From Mycolicibacterium fortuitum subsp. fortuitum (GTDB lineage Bacteria; Actinomycetota; Actinomycetes; Mycobacteriales; Mycobacteriaceae): 64,000 nt of DNA. Of this stretch, positions 16,522 to 25,824 are shown in pieces. Location of the stretch: positions 5,208,001 through 5,272,000 of the forward strand of contig NZ_AP025518.1 in NCBI RefSeq assembly GCF_022179545.1. Reading direction: 5' to 3'. Numbering within the stretch: the first letter of the stretch is position 1; each line of letters begins with the position of its first letter. The notes under the pieces are model-generated. The model worked only from the letters and a program-made list of their open reading frames with translations. It was not told the DNA's origin and ran no database searches. A program made the position numbers and the translations under genes.

Positions 16522-18390
16522 ATGGCACTGCCCGAACTCATCTCGGTAGAGGAATTCTTCAGTCCGCCCGAACGTACCGCCGCCAGGATCTCACCGGACG
16601 GAACCAAGATCGCCTACCTGGCGCCGTGGAAGAACCGCCTCAACGTCTGGATCCAGCATCTCGATGACGATGCACCGCCACGCTGCGTCACCGCAGACGA
16701 CACCCGCAGTGTCTACCTCTATTACTGGACCGACGACCCCCGATGGCTGCTCTATATGCAGGACACCGGCGGTGACGAGAACTGGCATATCTTCCGCGTC
16801 GATCTGGACAACCCCGAGGCTCCCGCTGTCGACCTCACTCCGTTCCCCGGCGCCAGAGTCGAACTCGACCTGCCCAAGGGCCGCCCCGGCAAGGCCGTCG
16901 TGCAGATCAACAACCGCAACCCGGAACTGTTCGACGTCTACGAACTCGACATCGCCACCGGCGAACTCACCCTGCTCGCCGAGAATCCGGGCAACGTATT
17001 CAGCTGGCTGTCCAGCAAAACCGGTGAGCTGTTCAGCTCGACACAGACAGTCGACGGCGATGTCGAACTGTCGCAATGGGTTCCGGGGACCAGATCGTTG
17101 CGGACCATCACCACCTTCGACGGGACCGACTATCCGCTCGGCATCCACCCGATCACCGTCACCCCAGACGGCACCGGTATCTGGCTGGGTGCCAACACCG
17201 GCACCGACCGCACGCGCCTGGTCCGCATCGACGTCGGCACCGGTGCCGAGACCGAGGTGGACAGCCACCCGGCCTACGATCTGGCAGCGCAGATGGTGCT
17301 GCCGTCACCACTGATCCTCAGCGAACGCACGGGCGAACTGATCGGCGCCCGCTACTACGGGGAACGCCAGGTGATTCATGCGCTCGATCCCAATTTCGCT
17401 GCGGTACTGGAGAATCTGACCAAACTGTCCGACGGAGACCTCGGCGGCATCTCTTCCGATGACAGCGGGCGGCGTTGGGTAGTCAACTTCACCCATGACC
17501 GCGCCCCGTGGGCCACGTACCTCTATGACCACGACACCGGCGAGAGCAAGCTGCTGTTCCGGCCGTATCCGAATCTGAATTCAGATTCATTAGCGCCGAT
17601 GACCCCGGTGACCATCACCGCACGCGACGGACTGGAGCTGCACTCGTATCTGACCCTGCCCGTCGGGATCGAGCCGACCGATCTACCCATGGTGCTGCTG
17701 GTGCACGGCGGCCCGTGGTCGCGGGATTGCTGGGGCTTTCAGCCCGACGTGCAGATGCTGGCCAACCGGGGATATGCGGTGCTGCAGGTCAACTTTCGCG
17801 GCTCTACCGGTTACGGCAAGGCCTTCACGAAGGCCGCGATCGGTGAGTTCGCCGGCAAGATGCACGACGACCTGATCGATGCGGTGGACTGGGCCGTCAA
17901 GCAGGGGTACGCCGACCGCGACAAGGTGGCGATCTTCGGTGGCTCCTACGGGGGCTACGCCGCCCTGGTCGGCGTGACCTTCACCCCGGACGTCTTCGCC
18001 GCGGCCATCGACTATGTCGGAATCTCCAGCCTGGCCAACTTCATGCGTACGTTGCCGACGGTGGCGCGGCCGTTCCTGGCCAATAACTGGCACCGCTACG
18101 TCGGCGATCCGAGCGACCCGGCGCAGGAGGCCGACATGCTGGCCCGCTCCCCCATCACGAAGGTCGATCAGATCCGCACCCCGCTGCTGGTCATCCAGGG
18201 CGCCAACGATTCTCGCGTGGTTCAGGCCGAGTCCGACAATCTCGTCGAAGCGCTACGCAACCGCGGTGTCGAGGTCGAGTACATGGTCAAGGCGGACGAG
18301 GGCCACGGATTCCTCAACCCCGACAACCAGATCGACATGTACCACGCGGTCGAGCGGTTCCTCGCCGAGCATTTGGGCGGGCGCCTCTAA
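16522..18390 (+). CDS. S9 family peptidase (prolyl oligopeptidase type)
   Basis: 622 residues. An N-terminal beta-propeller-like region (about 1-360, with repeated DGTKIAYL / YYWTDDPRWLLYM type blades) is followed by an alpha/beta-hydrolase domain. The catalytic Ser sits near 474 in GGSYGGYAAL, Asp near 562 in NDSRV, and His near 593 in GHGFLNP. No signal peptide is seen, so the enzyme should be cytosolic and act on small peptides or acylated peptides. The ATG follows AGGAG by four bases and lies seven bases after the TetR stop. A strong terminator follows. Confidence 0.92.
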   Translation: MALPELISVEEFFSPPERTAARISPDGTKIAYLAPWKNRLNVWIQHLDDDAPPRCVTADDTRSVYLYYWTDDPRWLLYMQDTGGDENWHIFRVDLDNPEAPAVDLTPFPGARVELDLPKGRPGKAVVQINNRNPELFDVYELDIATGELTLLAENPGNVFSWLSSKTGELFSSTQTVDGDVELSQWVPGTRSLRTITTFDGTDYPLGIHPITVTPDGTGIWLGANTGTDRTRLVRIDVGTGAETEVDSHPAYDLAAQMVLPSPLILSERTGELIGARYYGERQVIHALDPNFAAVLENLTKLSDGDLGGISSDDSGRRWVVNFTHDRAPWATYLYDHDTGESKLLFRPYPNLNSDSLAPMTPVTITARDGLELHSYLTLPVGIEPTDLPMVLLVHGGPWSRDCWGFQPDVQMLANRGYAVLQVNFRGSTGYGKAFTKAAIGEFAGKMHDDLIDAVDWAVKQGYADRDKVAIFGGSYGGYAALVGVTFTPDVFAAAIDYVGISSLANFMRTLPTVARPFLANNWHRYVGDPSDPAQEADMLARSPITKVDQIRTPLLVIQGANDSRVVQAESDNLVEALRNRGVEVEYMVKADEGHGFLNPDNQIDMYHAVERFLAEHLGGRL

Positions 18391-18402
18391 CGGCCACCAG
18401 AC

Positions 18403-18442
18403 GCGAAACCCCCCTATTCCACGGGAAATAGGGGGGTTTCGC
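18403..18442. terminator. Rho-independent-type hairpin, 16-bp stem
   Basis: GCGAAACCCCCCTATT (18403-18418) pairs perfectly with 18427-18442 around an eight-base loop. It starts 12 bases after the S9 peptidase stop and lies before the convergent sucD end, so it can serve both transcripts. The right arm ends GGGGGGTTTCGC with only a short T-run. A second small stem CCCGC-TT-GCGGG (18454-18465) follows. Confidence 0.85.
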
Positions 18443-18484
18443 TGGGGGTACCTCCCGCTTGCGGGGGACTGCTCGCGAGGGGAA

Positions 18485-19384
18485 TCAGCCCTCGAGGATC
18501 GCCCGGGCCAGTGCGGCGGTCTCGGACGGCGTCTTGCCGACCTTCACACCGGCGGCCTCGAGGGCTTCCTTCTTGGCCGCGGCGGTGCCCGACGAGCCCG
18601 ACACGATGGCGCCGGCGTGGCCCATGGTCTTGCCCTCCGGAGCGGTGAAGCCCGCGACGTAGCCGACGACCGGCTTGCTGACATTGGCCTTGATGTAGTC
18701 GGCAGCACGCTCTTCGGCGTCGCCACCGATCTCACCGATCATCACGATGACCTTGGTCTCGGGATCCTTCTCGAACGCCTCGATGGCGTCGATGTGGGTG
18801 GTGCCGATGACCGGGTCGCCGCCGATGCCGATGGCGGTCGAGAAGCCGAAATCGCGCAGCTCGTACATCATCTGGTAGGTCAGCGTGCCCGACTTCGACA
18901 CCAGACCGATCGGGCCCTTGCCGGTGATGTTGTTCGGCGTGATGCCGACCAGCGACTCACCGGGGGTGATGATGCCCGGGCAGTTGGGGCCGATGATGCG
19001 GGTCTTCTGACCCTTGTCGACGTTGTAGGCCCAGGCATAAGCGCTGTCCTGCACCGGGATTCCCTCGGTGATGACCACCAGCAGCGGGATCTCGGCGTCG
19101 ATGGCCTCGATGATGGCGTCCTTGGAGAAGGCCGGCGGCACGAAGGCGATCGACACGTCGGCGCCGGTCTCCTTCATGGCCTCGGCCACCGAGCCGAACA
19201 CCGGCAGCTCGATGTCGTTCCCATCCTTGTCCTTGTGGCTGACCTTGGTGCCGGCCTTGCGCGCATTGACGCCGCCGACGACCTGGGTGCCGGCCTTGAG
19301 CATCAGCGCGGTGTGCTTGGTGCCCTCACCGCCGGTGATGCCCTGGACGATGACCTTGGAGTCCTTGTTCAGAAAAATCGACAT
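18485..19384 (-). CDS. sucD: Succinyl-CoA synthetase (succinate-CoA ligase) alpha subunit
   Basis: Forms, with SucC, the TCA-cycle enzyme interconverting succinyl-CoA and succinate with nucleotide triphosphate synthesis. 299 residues, usual length. CoA-binding Rossmann-type N-terminus ([15 protein letters not shown]), [12 protein letters not shown], and the phosphorylated His in [13 protein letters not shown]. It follows sucC by 12 bases on the same strand. Confidence 0.97.
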   Translation of the reverse strand: MSIFLNKDSKVIVQGITGGEGTKHTALMLKAGTQVVGGVNARKAGTKVSHKDKDGNDIELPVFGSVAEAMKETGADVSIAFVPPAFSKDAIIEAIDAEIPLLVVITEGIPVQDSAYAWAYNVDKGQKTRIIGPNCPGIITPGESLVGITPNNITGKGPIGLVSKSGTLTYQMMYELRDFGFSTAIGIGGDPVIGTTHIDAIEAFEKDPETKVIVMIGEIGGDAEERAADYIKANVSKPVVGYVAGFTAPEGKTMGHAGAIVSGSSGTAAAKKEALEAAGVKVGKTPSETAALARAILEG

Positions 19385-19396
19385 TTGAAGTGTCCC

Positions 19397-20560
19397 TTAC
19401 TTATTCGCCAGCTCGGCGGCCTTGTCGGCACCGGCGTCCATGGTCTCGGCCTGGATCACCAGGGGGTGGTTGGCCTCGGCCAGGATGCGGCGGCCCTCTT
19501 CGACGTTGTTGCCGTCCAGGCGGACGACCAGCGGCTTGTTGGCCTCGTCACCGAGGATCTGCAGCGCCTTGACGATGCCGTTGGCGACGGCGTCACACGC
19601 GGTGATGCCACCGAACACGTTGACGAACACGCTCTTGACCTGGCTGTCGTTCAGGATGACGTCCAGACCGTTGGCCATCACCTCGGCCGAAGCGCCACCG
19701 CCGATGTCGAGGAAGTTGGCCGGCTTCACACCGCCGTGCTTCTCACCGGCGTAGGCGACCACGTCCAGCGTCGACATGACCAGACCGGCACCGTTACCGA
19801 TGATGCCGACTGCGCCGTCCAGCTTGACGTAGTTGAGGTCGTTTTCCTTGGCCTTGAGCTCGAGCGGATCGGTCGCGTCCTTGTCCTCGAACTCGGCGTG
19901 GCCGGGCTGACGGAAGTCGGCGTTGGCGTCGAGGGTGACCTTGCCGTCCAGCGCCAGGATCTGATCGTCGGGCGTGCGCACCAGCGGGTTGACCTCGACC
20001 AGGGTGGCGTCCTCCTTGACGAACACCTCCCACAGCTTCTGGATGGTCACCGCAGCGGCGTCGAGAACCTCGGCGGGCAGGTGGCCCTTCTCGGCGATCT
20101 CGCGCGCGAAGGCCAGGTCGACACCCTTGACGGCGTCGACGGGAACCTTGGCCAGCCGCTCGGGCTTGGTCGCGGCGACTTCCTCGATCTCCATGCCGCC
20201 CTCAACCGAGCACATGGCGAGGTAGGTGCGGTTGGCCCGATCGAGCAGGAAGGAGATGTAGTACTCCTCGGCGATGTCGCTCGCCTCGGCCACCAGCAAC
20301 TTTTTGACGACGTGACCCTTGATGTCGAGACCGAGGATGTTCTGCGCGTGGGTAAGGGCGTCCTCGGGGGTCGCTGCGTACTTCACTCCACCGGCCTTGC
20401 CGCGGCCGCCGACCTTCACCTGCGCCTTGATCATCACAGGCTTGCCGATTTCGGTGGCGATCGCCTTGGCGTCCTCTGCCGAGTCGGTCACGCGGCCCGG
20501 TGTCGTGGGGACGTTGTGCTTGGCGAACAGCTCTTTCGCCTGATATTCGAAGAGATCCAT
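19397..20560 (-). CDS. sucC: Succinyl-CoA synthetase (succinate-CoA ligase) beta subunit
   Basis: 387 residues. The ATP-grasp nucleotide-binding domain spans about 1-235 ([15 protein letters not shown] start, [16 protein letters not shown]), and the C-terminal CoA-ligase domain has [13 protein letters not shown] and [17 protein letters not shown]. The frame extends to 20671, but the ATG at 20560 starts the conserved N-terminus. First gene of the sucC-sucD operon. Two Crp-like sites lie 126-166 bases upstream of the start codon in the divergent region. Confidence 0.97.
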   Translation of the reverse strand: MDLFEYQAKELFAKHNVPTTPGRVTDSAEDAKAIATEIGKPVMIKAQVKVGGRGKAGGVKYAATPEDALTHAQNILGLDIKGHVVKKLLVAEASDIAEEYYISFLLDRANRTYLAMCSVEGGMEIEEVAATKPERLAKVPVDAVKGVDLAFAREIAEKGHLPAEVLDAAAVTIQKLWEVFVKEDATLVEVNPLVRTPDDQILALDGKVTLDANADFRQPGHAEFEDKDATDPLELKAKENDLNYVKLDGAVGIIGNGAGLVMSTLDVVAYAGEKHGGVKPANFLDIGGGASAEVMANGLDVILNDSQVKSVFVNVFGGITACDAVANGIVKALQILGDEANKPLVVRLDGNNVEEGRRILAEANHPLVIQAETMDAGADKAAELANK

Positions 20561-20684
20561 GTGCTTCCTAGATAGGCGTTGTCTGTCTGCGTTGACTTGA
20601 AACTGCCCGGTCCATACCTCGTGTGGCGGGCCCGCTGGCACTTTATCCACCGGCGAGTGATGGATTAGCATCGCCTCCGGCTCA

Positions 20685-20726
20685 TGTGGTAGATCTCACC
20701 GCCCATGGGAGGTGATACGGATCACA
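20685..20726. promoter_or_regulatory. Two tandem Crp/GlxR-like sites in the sucC / M23 peptidase divergent region
   Basis: The cAMP-receptor consensus is TGTGA-N6-TCACA. TGTGGTAGATCTCACC (20685-20700) matches 8 of 10 fixed bases and GGTGATACGGATCACA (20711-20726) matches 9 of 10; the second is a perfect GTGA-N6-TCAC palindrome. Their centres are 26 bases apart. A further inverted repeat ATTCCG-AAG-CGGAAT overlaps at 20726-20740. Either divergent gene could be the target. Confidence 0.5.
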
Positions 20727-20832
20727 TTCCGAAGCGGAATAGACCCATAAGTTGCCACCATCATTGGGATTTGGTTAACGTGCCTCTGGTCCAGATAACG
20801 TTCGGGTCACGACGAAGAAGGATTCTCGAGTC

Positions 20833-21900
20833 TTGCCGCAGCATCGTTCGTCCGCAGCTCCGCGAGGGGTGCCGACGGACGCGCGCCGCCGCAGGCGACC
20901 GGTTTCGCCTGTTGAGCCGGACGCCGCCGAGGTCACGGACGTCATCCCGTTCAGCGCCTTCGAAGAGTTCGACGAACGTTCTGACGATCACGAATCCAGC
21001 GTCATCTATGCCCCGGAACTCGACGATCTAAACGACACCGACGATCTTGTGCCCGTTCGGCTGGCCGTGCCGTCCCGTTTCCGCCCTGAGGCCGGCAGTG
21101 AGCGCAGCTCCCGTTACGCGTACCGGGACAGCCACACCGACGTGAGCGACGGCATCGCCGCCACTGACGTGATCAACATGTCCGGCCGCCGCGGCGCCCA
21201 CCGCAAGGAGCACGCCGGGGCCGTCAAGAGCCGCCTGATGATCGCCGCCATGGCCGCGGGCGCCACCGCCGCCGGCGCCTACTCGCTGGGCAATCCCACC
21301 GAGACCAACGCCGACGACACGATCCTGGCTTCCGAGGGCACCCACATCGAAGGCGCTTCCGTCACCGGCTCGGTGGACGGCATGCAGATCGTCTCGGTGT
21401 CCTCGACTGCCGATACCTCGGTGCACGCCGAAGAGATCACCAAGGCCGCCGCCTTCGCCCAGGAGCGTGCCGAGCGCGAAGCCCGGCTGTCGCGACCGCT
21501 GTTCGTCATGCCCACCAAGGGCTACGTCTGGACGTCGAACTTCGGCTACCGCTGGGGCGTCCTGCACGCAGGCATCGACCTCGCGAGCCCGATCGGCACC
21601 CCGATCGTGGCCGTCTCCGACGGTGTCGTGATCGCCTCGGGCCCGACCGCGGGTTATGGCGCCTGGGTCAAGCTGCGGCACGCTGACGGCACCGTCACGC
21701 TCTACGGTCACATCAACACCTGGCTCGTCAACGTGGGTGACCGTGTGATGGCCGGCGATCAGATCGCCACCGTCGGAAACCGGGGTTACTCCACCGGCCC
21801 CCACCTGCATTTCGAGGTGCTGCAGAACGGCACCAGCCGCATCGACCCTGTGCCGTGGCTGTCCAAGCGCGGGCTCAGCGTCGGCAGCTATGTTGGCTGA
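20833..21900 (+). CDS. M23 family peptidase, membrane-anchored (Rv0950c-like)
   Basis: 355 residues from a TTG start with AAGGA about 12 bases upstream; no better start exists before the conserved acidic N-terminal part (EVTDVIPFSAFEEFDE). A membrane segment lies at about 135-155 (LMIAAMAAGATAAGAYSLG). The C-terminal LytM/peptidase M23 domain (about 230-345) keeps the zinc ligands in HAGIDLASPIGTP and GPHLHFEV. The predicted role is cleavage of peptidoglycan cross-bridges outside the membrane, or activation of other hydrolases. It is divergent from sucC, and the next gene starts directly after its stop. Confidence 0.88.
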   Translation: MPQHRSSAAPRGVPTDARRRRRPVSPVEPDAAEVTDVIPFSAFEEFDERSDDHESSVIYAPELDDLNDTDDLVPVRLAVPSRFRPEAGSERSSRYAYRDSHTDVSDGIAATDVINMSGRRGAHRKEHAGAVKSRLMIAAMAAGATAAGAYSLGNPTETNADDTILASEGTHIEGASVTGSVDGMQIVSVSSTADTSVHAEEITKAAAFAQERAEREARLSRPLFVMPTKGYVWTSNFGYRWGVLHAGIDLASPIGTPIVAVSDGVVIASGPTAGYGAWVKLRHADGTVTLYGHINTWLVNVGDRVMAGDQIATVGNRGYSTGPHLHFEVLQNGTSRIDPVPWLSKRGLSVGSYVG

Positions 21901-22593
21901 GTGAGCGACGACGGTCAGTTACCAGCCGATCACCCCGACGAGGACGACGCCCGCACCCGCATCATCCGGCGCCAGCCGCAGGACCCGATTTCCCGTCCCG
22001 AACCGGCCGTCGAGGAACCCCACACAAGCATCATCCGGCGTCACCCCACAGGCGCCATGCCCAGCGCTGGTCACGCGGAGCCTCAGACCAGCCTGATGTC
22101 GGGCCTGGCCGGCAGCTCGGCCGACGAGCCGCAGACCGGCCTTATCGGCCGCGCGGACGACGACGCCGGCACGAGTTACGTCCCTCGCGCCCGGCCGGTG
22201 ATCATCCCCCGCACCTCAGGCAGCACCAACCCGCGCACGGCGATCGTGGCGGCCACGCTGGCCATCCTGAGCGGTTGGGCCACCGGCGTCATCGCCACGG
22301 ATCTGATCGCGGGCTGGTGGCGTACCGACCGATTGTTCTGCGTGGCCATCGGATTCCTGGCCGCGATCTCGGCCGCAGCAACCATCGGAGGGCTCATCGC
22401 AATGTTGCTGCGGCGCCGCATGGGTCGGCTGCTCGTAATTGTCGGTGCCGTCATCGGCCTGCTGATTTTCGCGAGTCTCTTCATCGCCGGCGCCCGATTG
22501 CATCCGGTCGTCTACGCCATGCCGGCCCTGCCGCTGACCGCCATCGTGTTCACCGTGCTGCCCTCGACCGGACGCTGGTGCGCGAGCCGATAG
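21901..22593 (+). CDS. Membrane protein with repeated T-x-I-I-R-R motifs in its cytoplasmic tail
   Basis: 230 residues beginning at a GTG directly after the M23 peptidase stop, so cotranscribed. The first 105 residues are polar and contain spaced short repeats: TRIIRRQP, TSIIRRHP, TSLMSGLA, TGLIGRAD and TSYVPRAR. Four hydrophobic segments follow (for example AIVAATLAILSGWATGVIAT and LLVIVGAVIGLLIFASLFIA). Repeated Thr followed by hydrophobic residues and Arg could be phosphorylation or FHA-docking sites, but this is inference. The function is unknown; linkage to the M23 peptidase suggests envelope growth. Confidence 0.75.
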   Translation: MSDDGQLPADHPDEDDARTRIIRRQPQDPISRPEPAVEEPHTSIIRRHPTGAMPSAGHAEPQTSLMSGLAGSSADEPQTGLIGRADDDAGTSYVPRARPVIIPRTSGSTNPRTAIVAATLAILSGWATGVIATDLIAGWWRTDRLFCVAIGFLAAISAAATIGGLIAMLLRRRMGRLLVIVGAVIGLLIFASLFIAGARLHPVVYAMPALPLTAIVFTVLPSTGRWCASR

Positions 22594-22603
22594 GCACGAA
22601 ACC

Positions 22604-23806
22604 CTAGAACTTGACCGGCATCCGCGCCCAGCCGCGAACGCTGGAAGTGTGAGCGCGAAAAGCGTTGGTGTAATCGACTTCCCAGTCCGTCCACCGCTTG
22701 AGCACCTCCTCGAAGGCCACTCGGGCCTCCAGCCTGGCCAGCGCCGATCCGAGGCAGAAGTGCAGGCCCTGACCGAAGCTCAGGTGGCTGCCCGTGCGGT
22801 GGATGTCGAAGCGGTCAGGCTCGGTGAACTTCGACTCGTCGCGGTTGGCCGACCCGTTGAGCAGCAGCATGTAGGAGCCCTCGGGGACAGCCTGCCCGTA
22901 GTGCTCGACGTCCTGCGCGACATACCGGGCCTGCACCGGTGACGGCGGTTCGAAACGCAATGTCTCCTCTACCGCCTTCGGGATCAGGCCAGGGTCGGCG
23001 ACGAGTTCGCGACGTTGGTCCGGATGCTCTCCGAGCAACTGCCCCATGAAACCGATGAGCCGAGCGGTGGTTTCATTGCCGGCACCGGCAATCATCGCGG
23101 TGTAGGCCAACACCTCGGTGCGGGTCAGTGGCCGGGTGGTGCCGTCGGCCTCCTCGATGTGCGCGGTGAGCAGATCGGTCATCAGATCGTCGGAAGGATG
23201 TGACGCCCGCCAATCGATGTATTCGGCGAACATCGCGATGGCGTCGGCGAAGATCATCGGGCTGACCCCGTCGGCACTGGCATCGGCCGAAGCCGCCGTG
23301 ATGGTCTTGTCGTTGCGGTCCCGGATGCTCTGCTGCTCTTCTTCGGGGATGCCCAGCAGATAGCCGATGGTCCGCATCGGCATGAATGCACCGAGGTCGG
23401 CGACGAAGTCCAGGCCGTCCTGTCCGAGAAGGGGATCCAGCGCCTTCGCGCAGAAGTCACGCACGAGATCCTCGACGGCGAGCATGCGGCGCGGGGTAAA
23501 GACCCGTGACAACAGCCGACGGTGCAGATCGTGCAGTGGCGGGTCCTCGAAAAGCAGGATTCCCGGAGGTACCTCGATTCCGCTGAAAAGAATGTCGGCC
23601 GTGGTGCCCCGCCCCGACCGGTAGGCCTGCCAGTTGGGCAGTTCCCTTGCCACGTCGTCCCACCGGCTCAGGGCGTAGAAGTTGTATTTCTCGTTGTAGT
23701 AAAGCGGTGCCTCGCTGCGCATCCGCTTCCAGACCGGGTACGGGTCGTCGTCGATGTCGTAGTCGAACGGGTCGTAGTAGAGCTCCACAGCCTGCTGCGT
23801 CGTCAC
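22604..23806 (-). CDS. Cytochrome P450
   Basis: 400 residues from a GTG with GGGGAAG about six bases upstream; the frame extends to 23881 but the upstream part is not P450-like. Key elements: I-helix oxygen site AGAGNETT, K-helix ETLRFEPP with the E-x-x-R pair, and the heme loop FGQGLHFCLG with the Cys ligand near residue 351. It should be a soluble class I enzyme that needs ferredoxin and reductase. The substrate and CYP family cannot be stated from motifs. The divergent operon encodes a ferredoxin, but of the two-cluster AprB type, not an obvious P450 partner. Confidence 0.92.
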   Translation of the reverse strand: MTTQQAVELYYDPFDYDIDDDPYPVWKRMRSEAPLYYNEKYNFYALSRWDDVARELPNWQAYRSGRGTTADILFSGIEVPPGILLFEDPPLHDLHRRLLSRVFTPRRMLAVEDLVRDFCAKALDPLLGQDGLDFVADLGAFMPMRTIGYLLGIPEEEQQSIRDRNDKTITAASADASADGVSPMIFADAIAMFAEYIDWRASHPSDDLMTDLLTAHIEEADGTTRPLTRTEVLAYTAMIAGAGNETTARLIGFMGQLLGEHPDQRRELVADPGLIPKAVEETLRFEPPSPVQARYVAQDVEHYGQAVPEGSYMLLLNGSANRDESKFTEPDRFDIHRTGSHLSFGQGLHFCLGSALARLEARVAFEEVLKRWTDWEVDYTNAFRAHTSSVRGWARMPVKF

Positions 23807-24001
23807 CGATCCGCTTCCCCATTTCACTGGTACCAAATAGTTGTTCCACCGTACTGTGCGGCTCGCGGGCCGGTCAATCACGGGCTCACAGCATTCTTCC
23901 AGTCACCCTGAGCCAAACGGTCGACCCGAAATCAGTGCCGGGCGTCTACTGAGGCGCATTCGCGTGCGCTCGTACGCATTGACCTCCGGAGGCCCGCTCC
24001 C

Positions 24002-24961
24002 ATGTTCAACCGCCTGTTGCGCACCGCCTTTGCGCTCACCCTCATCAGCGCCGCGATCTCCTGCAGCAGCAATGACAGCAAGGCCGACGGCTACCTGCTC
24101 CGCATCGGCGCCACCTCGGTGACCGGGACTCCGGCGGGCTCGCTGGGCTGGGGCGACAAGCAGGGCATCCTGGCCGAGCAGCTGAAGTCCGCCGGGGTCG
24201 GCAAGATCGAGTACTCGTTCTTCCAGTCCGGCAGCGATGTCGCCTCAGCCCTTTTCGCCGGCGCCATCGACGTCGCCGCCATCGGCGACAACCCCGCACT
24301 ACGGGCCCGCAGTCGCGATCCGAAAGTAGTCCTGCTGTCGTTGGATTCGATAAACGGCGACGCCTGGCTGGTCGGCGCAAAGGGCGGGCCCACCGAGATC
24401 AAGGGTCTGGTCGGCAAGGACATCACCGCTCCGCAGGGCACCATCCGCGACCGCGCTGCCCGTCAGCTCATCGACGCCGCCGGATTGACCGGCCAGATCC
24501 ACGTGCGCGACGTGCCGACGCCCGAGTCCATCGCCGGGCTGAGTTCGGGCAAGATCGACGCGGCCATCCTGACCGGAGCCAGCGCGGCGGAGCTGCAGTC
24601 CAAGGGCTTTCCGATCATCGACAGCCTGTCACGTCACGGCTTCGGCAGCACCGGTACCAACATCGCGCTGCGCTCGTTCACCGACGCCCACCCGGAGTTC
24701 GTCGGCGCCTGGCAGCAGGCGGTCACAACCGTGAACCGTGATATCACCGAGAACTTCGACGCTTATCTCTCCTGGGTCGCGCAAACCGACAACACCGACC
24801 TGGAGTTCGTCCAGAAGTCGACGCGGCCAGAGGAATTCAACACCGAACCGTTCCCGCAGGCCGGACTCGACCAACTCGACGCCGCGTACAAATTCCTCAA
24901 CGCCGACGGATCGTTCGACCACGAGTACTCCGTCCGGGAGTGGGCCGGAGCCAAGTCATGA
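24002..24961 (+). CDS. ABC transporter substrate-binding lipoprotein, sulfonate/taurine (SsuA) type
   Basis: 319 residues with a signal peptide and probable lipobox (LISAAISC near residue 21). The mature part shows the SsuA/TauA pattern: LRIGATSVTGTP, GDVASALFAGAIDVAAIGDNPAL-like segment (here SGSDVASALFAGAIDVAAIG), and LVGKDITAPQGTIRDRAARQ. This class binds sulfonates, sulfate esters or nitrate-like ligands in the periplasm. The ATG has GGAGG about nine bases upstream. It is the first gene of a five-gene operon, with ATGA coupling to the permease gene. The exact ligand is not known. Confidence 0.85.
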   Translation: MFNRLLRTAFALTLISAAISCSSNDSKADGYLLRIGATSVTGTPAGSLGWGDKQGILAEQLKSAGVGKIEYSFFQSGSDVASALFAGAIDVAAIGDNPALRARSRDPKVVLLSLDSINGDAWLVGAKGGPTEIKGLVGKDITAPQGTIRDRAARQLIDAAGLTGQIHVRDVPTPESIAGLSSGKIDAAILTGASAAELQSKGFPIIDSLSRHGFGSTGTNIALRSFTDAHPEFVGAWQQAVTTVNRDITENFDAYLSWVAQTDNTDLEFVQKSTRPEEFNTEPFPQAGLDQLDAAYKFLNADGSFDHEYSVREWAGAKS

Positions 24962-25824
24962 CCACGGCAACCGCTGTGCGGTCGCTGACCGCCGGCCCGG
25001 AACTCGTCGAGGTCGTGGGAGGTCGCACCCGGCGAAAAGGATTGTGGGACCGCCTCCCCCGACCGTTGCGGCGACTTATGAGCCCCGCACTGATCCTCGC
25101 GATCTGGACAGTCGGTTCTACCACCGGGCTTCTCAACACCGATCTGTTCCCGCCTCCGGACCAGGTGGCGGCCACCGCTTGGCGGCTCCTGTCCGATGGC
25201 CAACTTGCCACACACGTCGGCGCCTCGGCGGTCCGGGTGCTCACCGGCACGGTGCTGGGCATTGTCATCGGCGTGGTACTCGCGGTGCTGGCGGGGCTGA
25301 CCCGCACCGGCGAGGACCTGCTCGACTGGACCATGCAGATCCTCAAGGCGGTCCCGAATTTCGCGCTGACCCCGCTGCTGATCATCTGGATGGGCATCGG
25401 TGAGGGGCCGAAGATCGTGTTGATCACCACCGGCGTGGCGATCGCCATCTACATCAACACCTATTCCGGGATCCGTGCTGTGGACCGCCAACTCGTCGAA
25501 ATGGCCCAGACTCTTGAGGCGCCGCGCCACACGTTGATCACCCAGGTGATCCTGCCCGGGGCCATGCCGAATTTTCTCGTGGGTTTGCGCCTAGGACTGT
25601 CCAGCGCATGGCTGAGCCTGATCTTCGCCGAGATGATCAACACCACCCAGGGCATCGGATACCTGATGTCGCGGGCCCAGACCAACCTGCAGTTCGACGT
25701 GTCACTGCTGGTGATCGTGATCTACGCGGTGGCAGGCCTGCTGTCCTACACGCTGGTACGGGTGTTGGAGCGGGCATTGCTGTCCTGGCGCAACGGTTTC
25801 GAGGGTCTCGGAGCGCCGGCATGA
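24958..25824 (+). CDS. ABC transporter permease, sulfonate type (SsuC-like)
   Basis: 288 residues starting at the ATG in an ATGA overlap with the binding-protein gene. About six membrane segments and a BPD_transp_1 pattern, with the ATPase-contacting EAA loop in VEMAQTLEAPRHTLITQVILPGAMP. It forms the channel for the substrate delivered by the upstream lipoprotein. Its own stop overlaps the ATPase start (ATGA). Confidence 0.9.
   Translation: MTTATAVRSLTAGPELVEVVGGRTRRKGLWDRLPRPLRRLMSPALILAIWTVGSTTGLLNTDLFPPPDQVAATAWRLLSDGQLATHVGASAVRVLTGTVLGIVIGVVLAVLAGLTRTGEDLLDWTMQILKAVPNFALTPLLIIWMGIGEGPKIVLITTGVAIAIYINTYSGIRAVDRQLVEMAQTLEAPRHTLITQVILPGAMPNFLVGLRLGLSSAWLSLIFAEMINTTQGIGYLMSRAQTNLQFDVSLLVIVIYAVAGLLSYTLVRVLERALLSWRNGFEGLGAPA

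Noticed and set aside
18014..20575. An 853-residue open frame on the plus strand
   Set aside because: It lies antisense to sucC-sucD, whose protein products are unmistakable. In GC-rich DNA the opposite strand often stays open; the translated sequence has no family features.
23828..23835. TGGTACCA palindrome upstream of the P450 gene
   Set aside because: Eight bases only, with no extended symmetry or repeat; too likely by chance to list as an operator.
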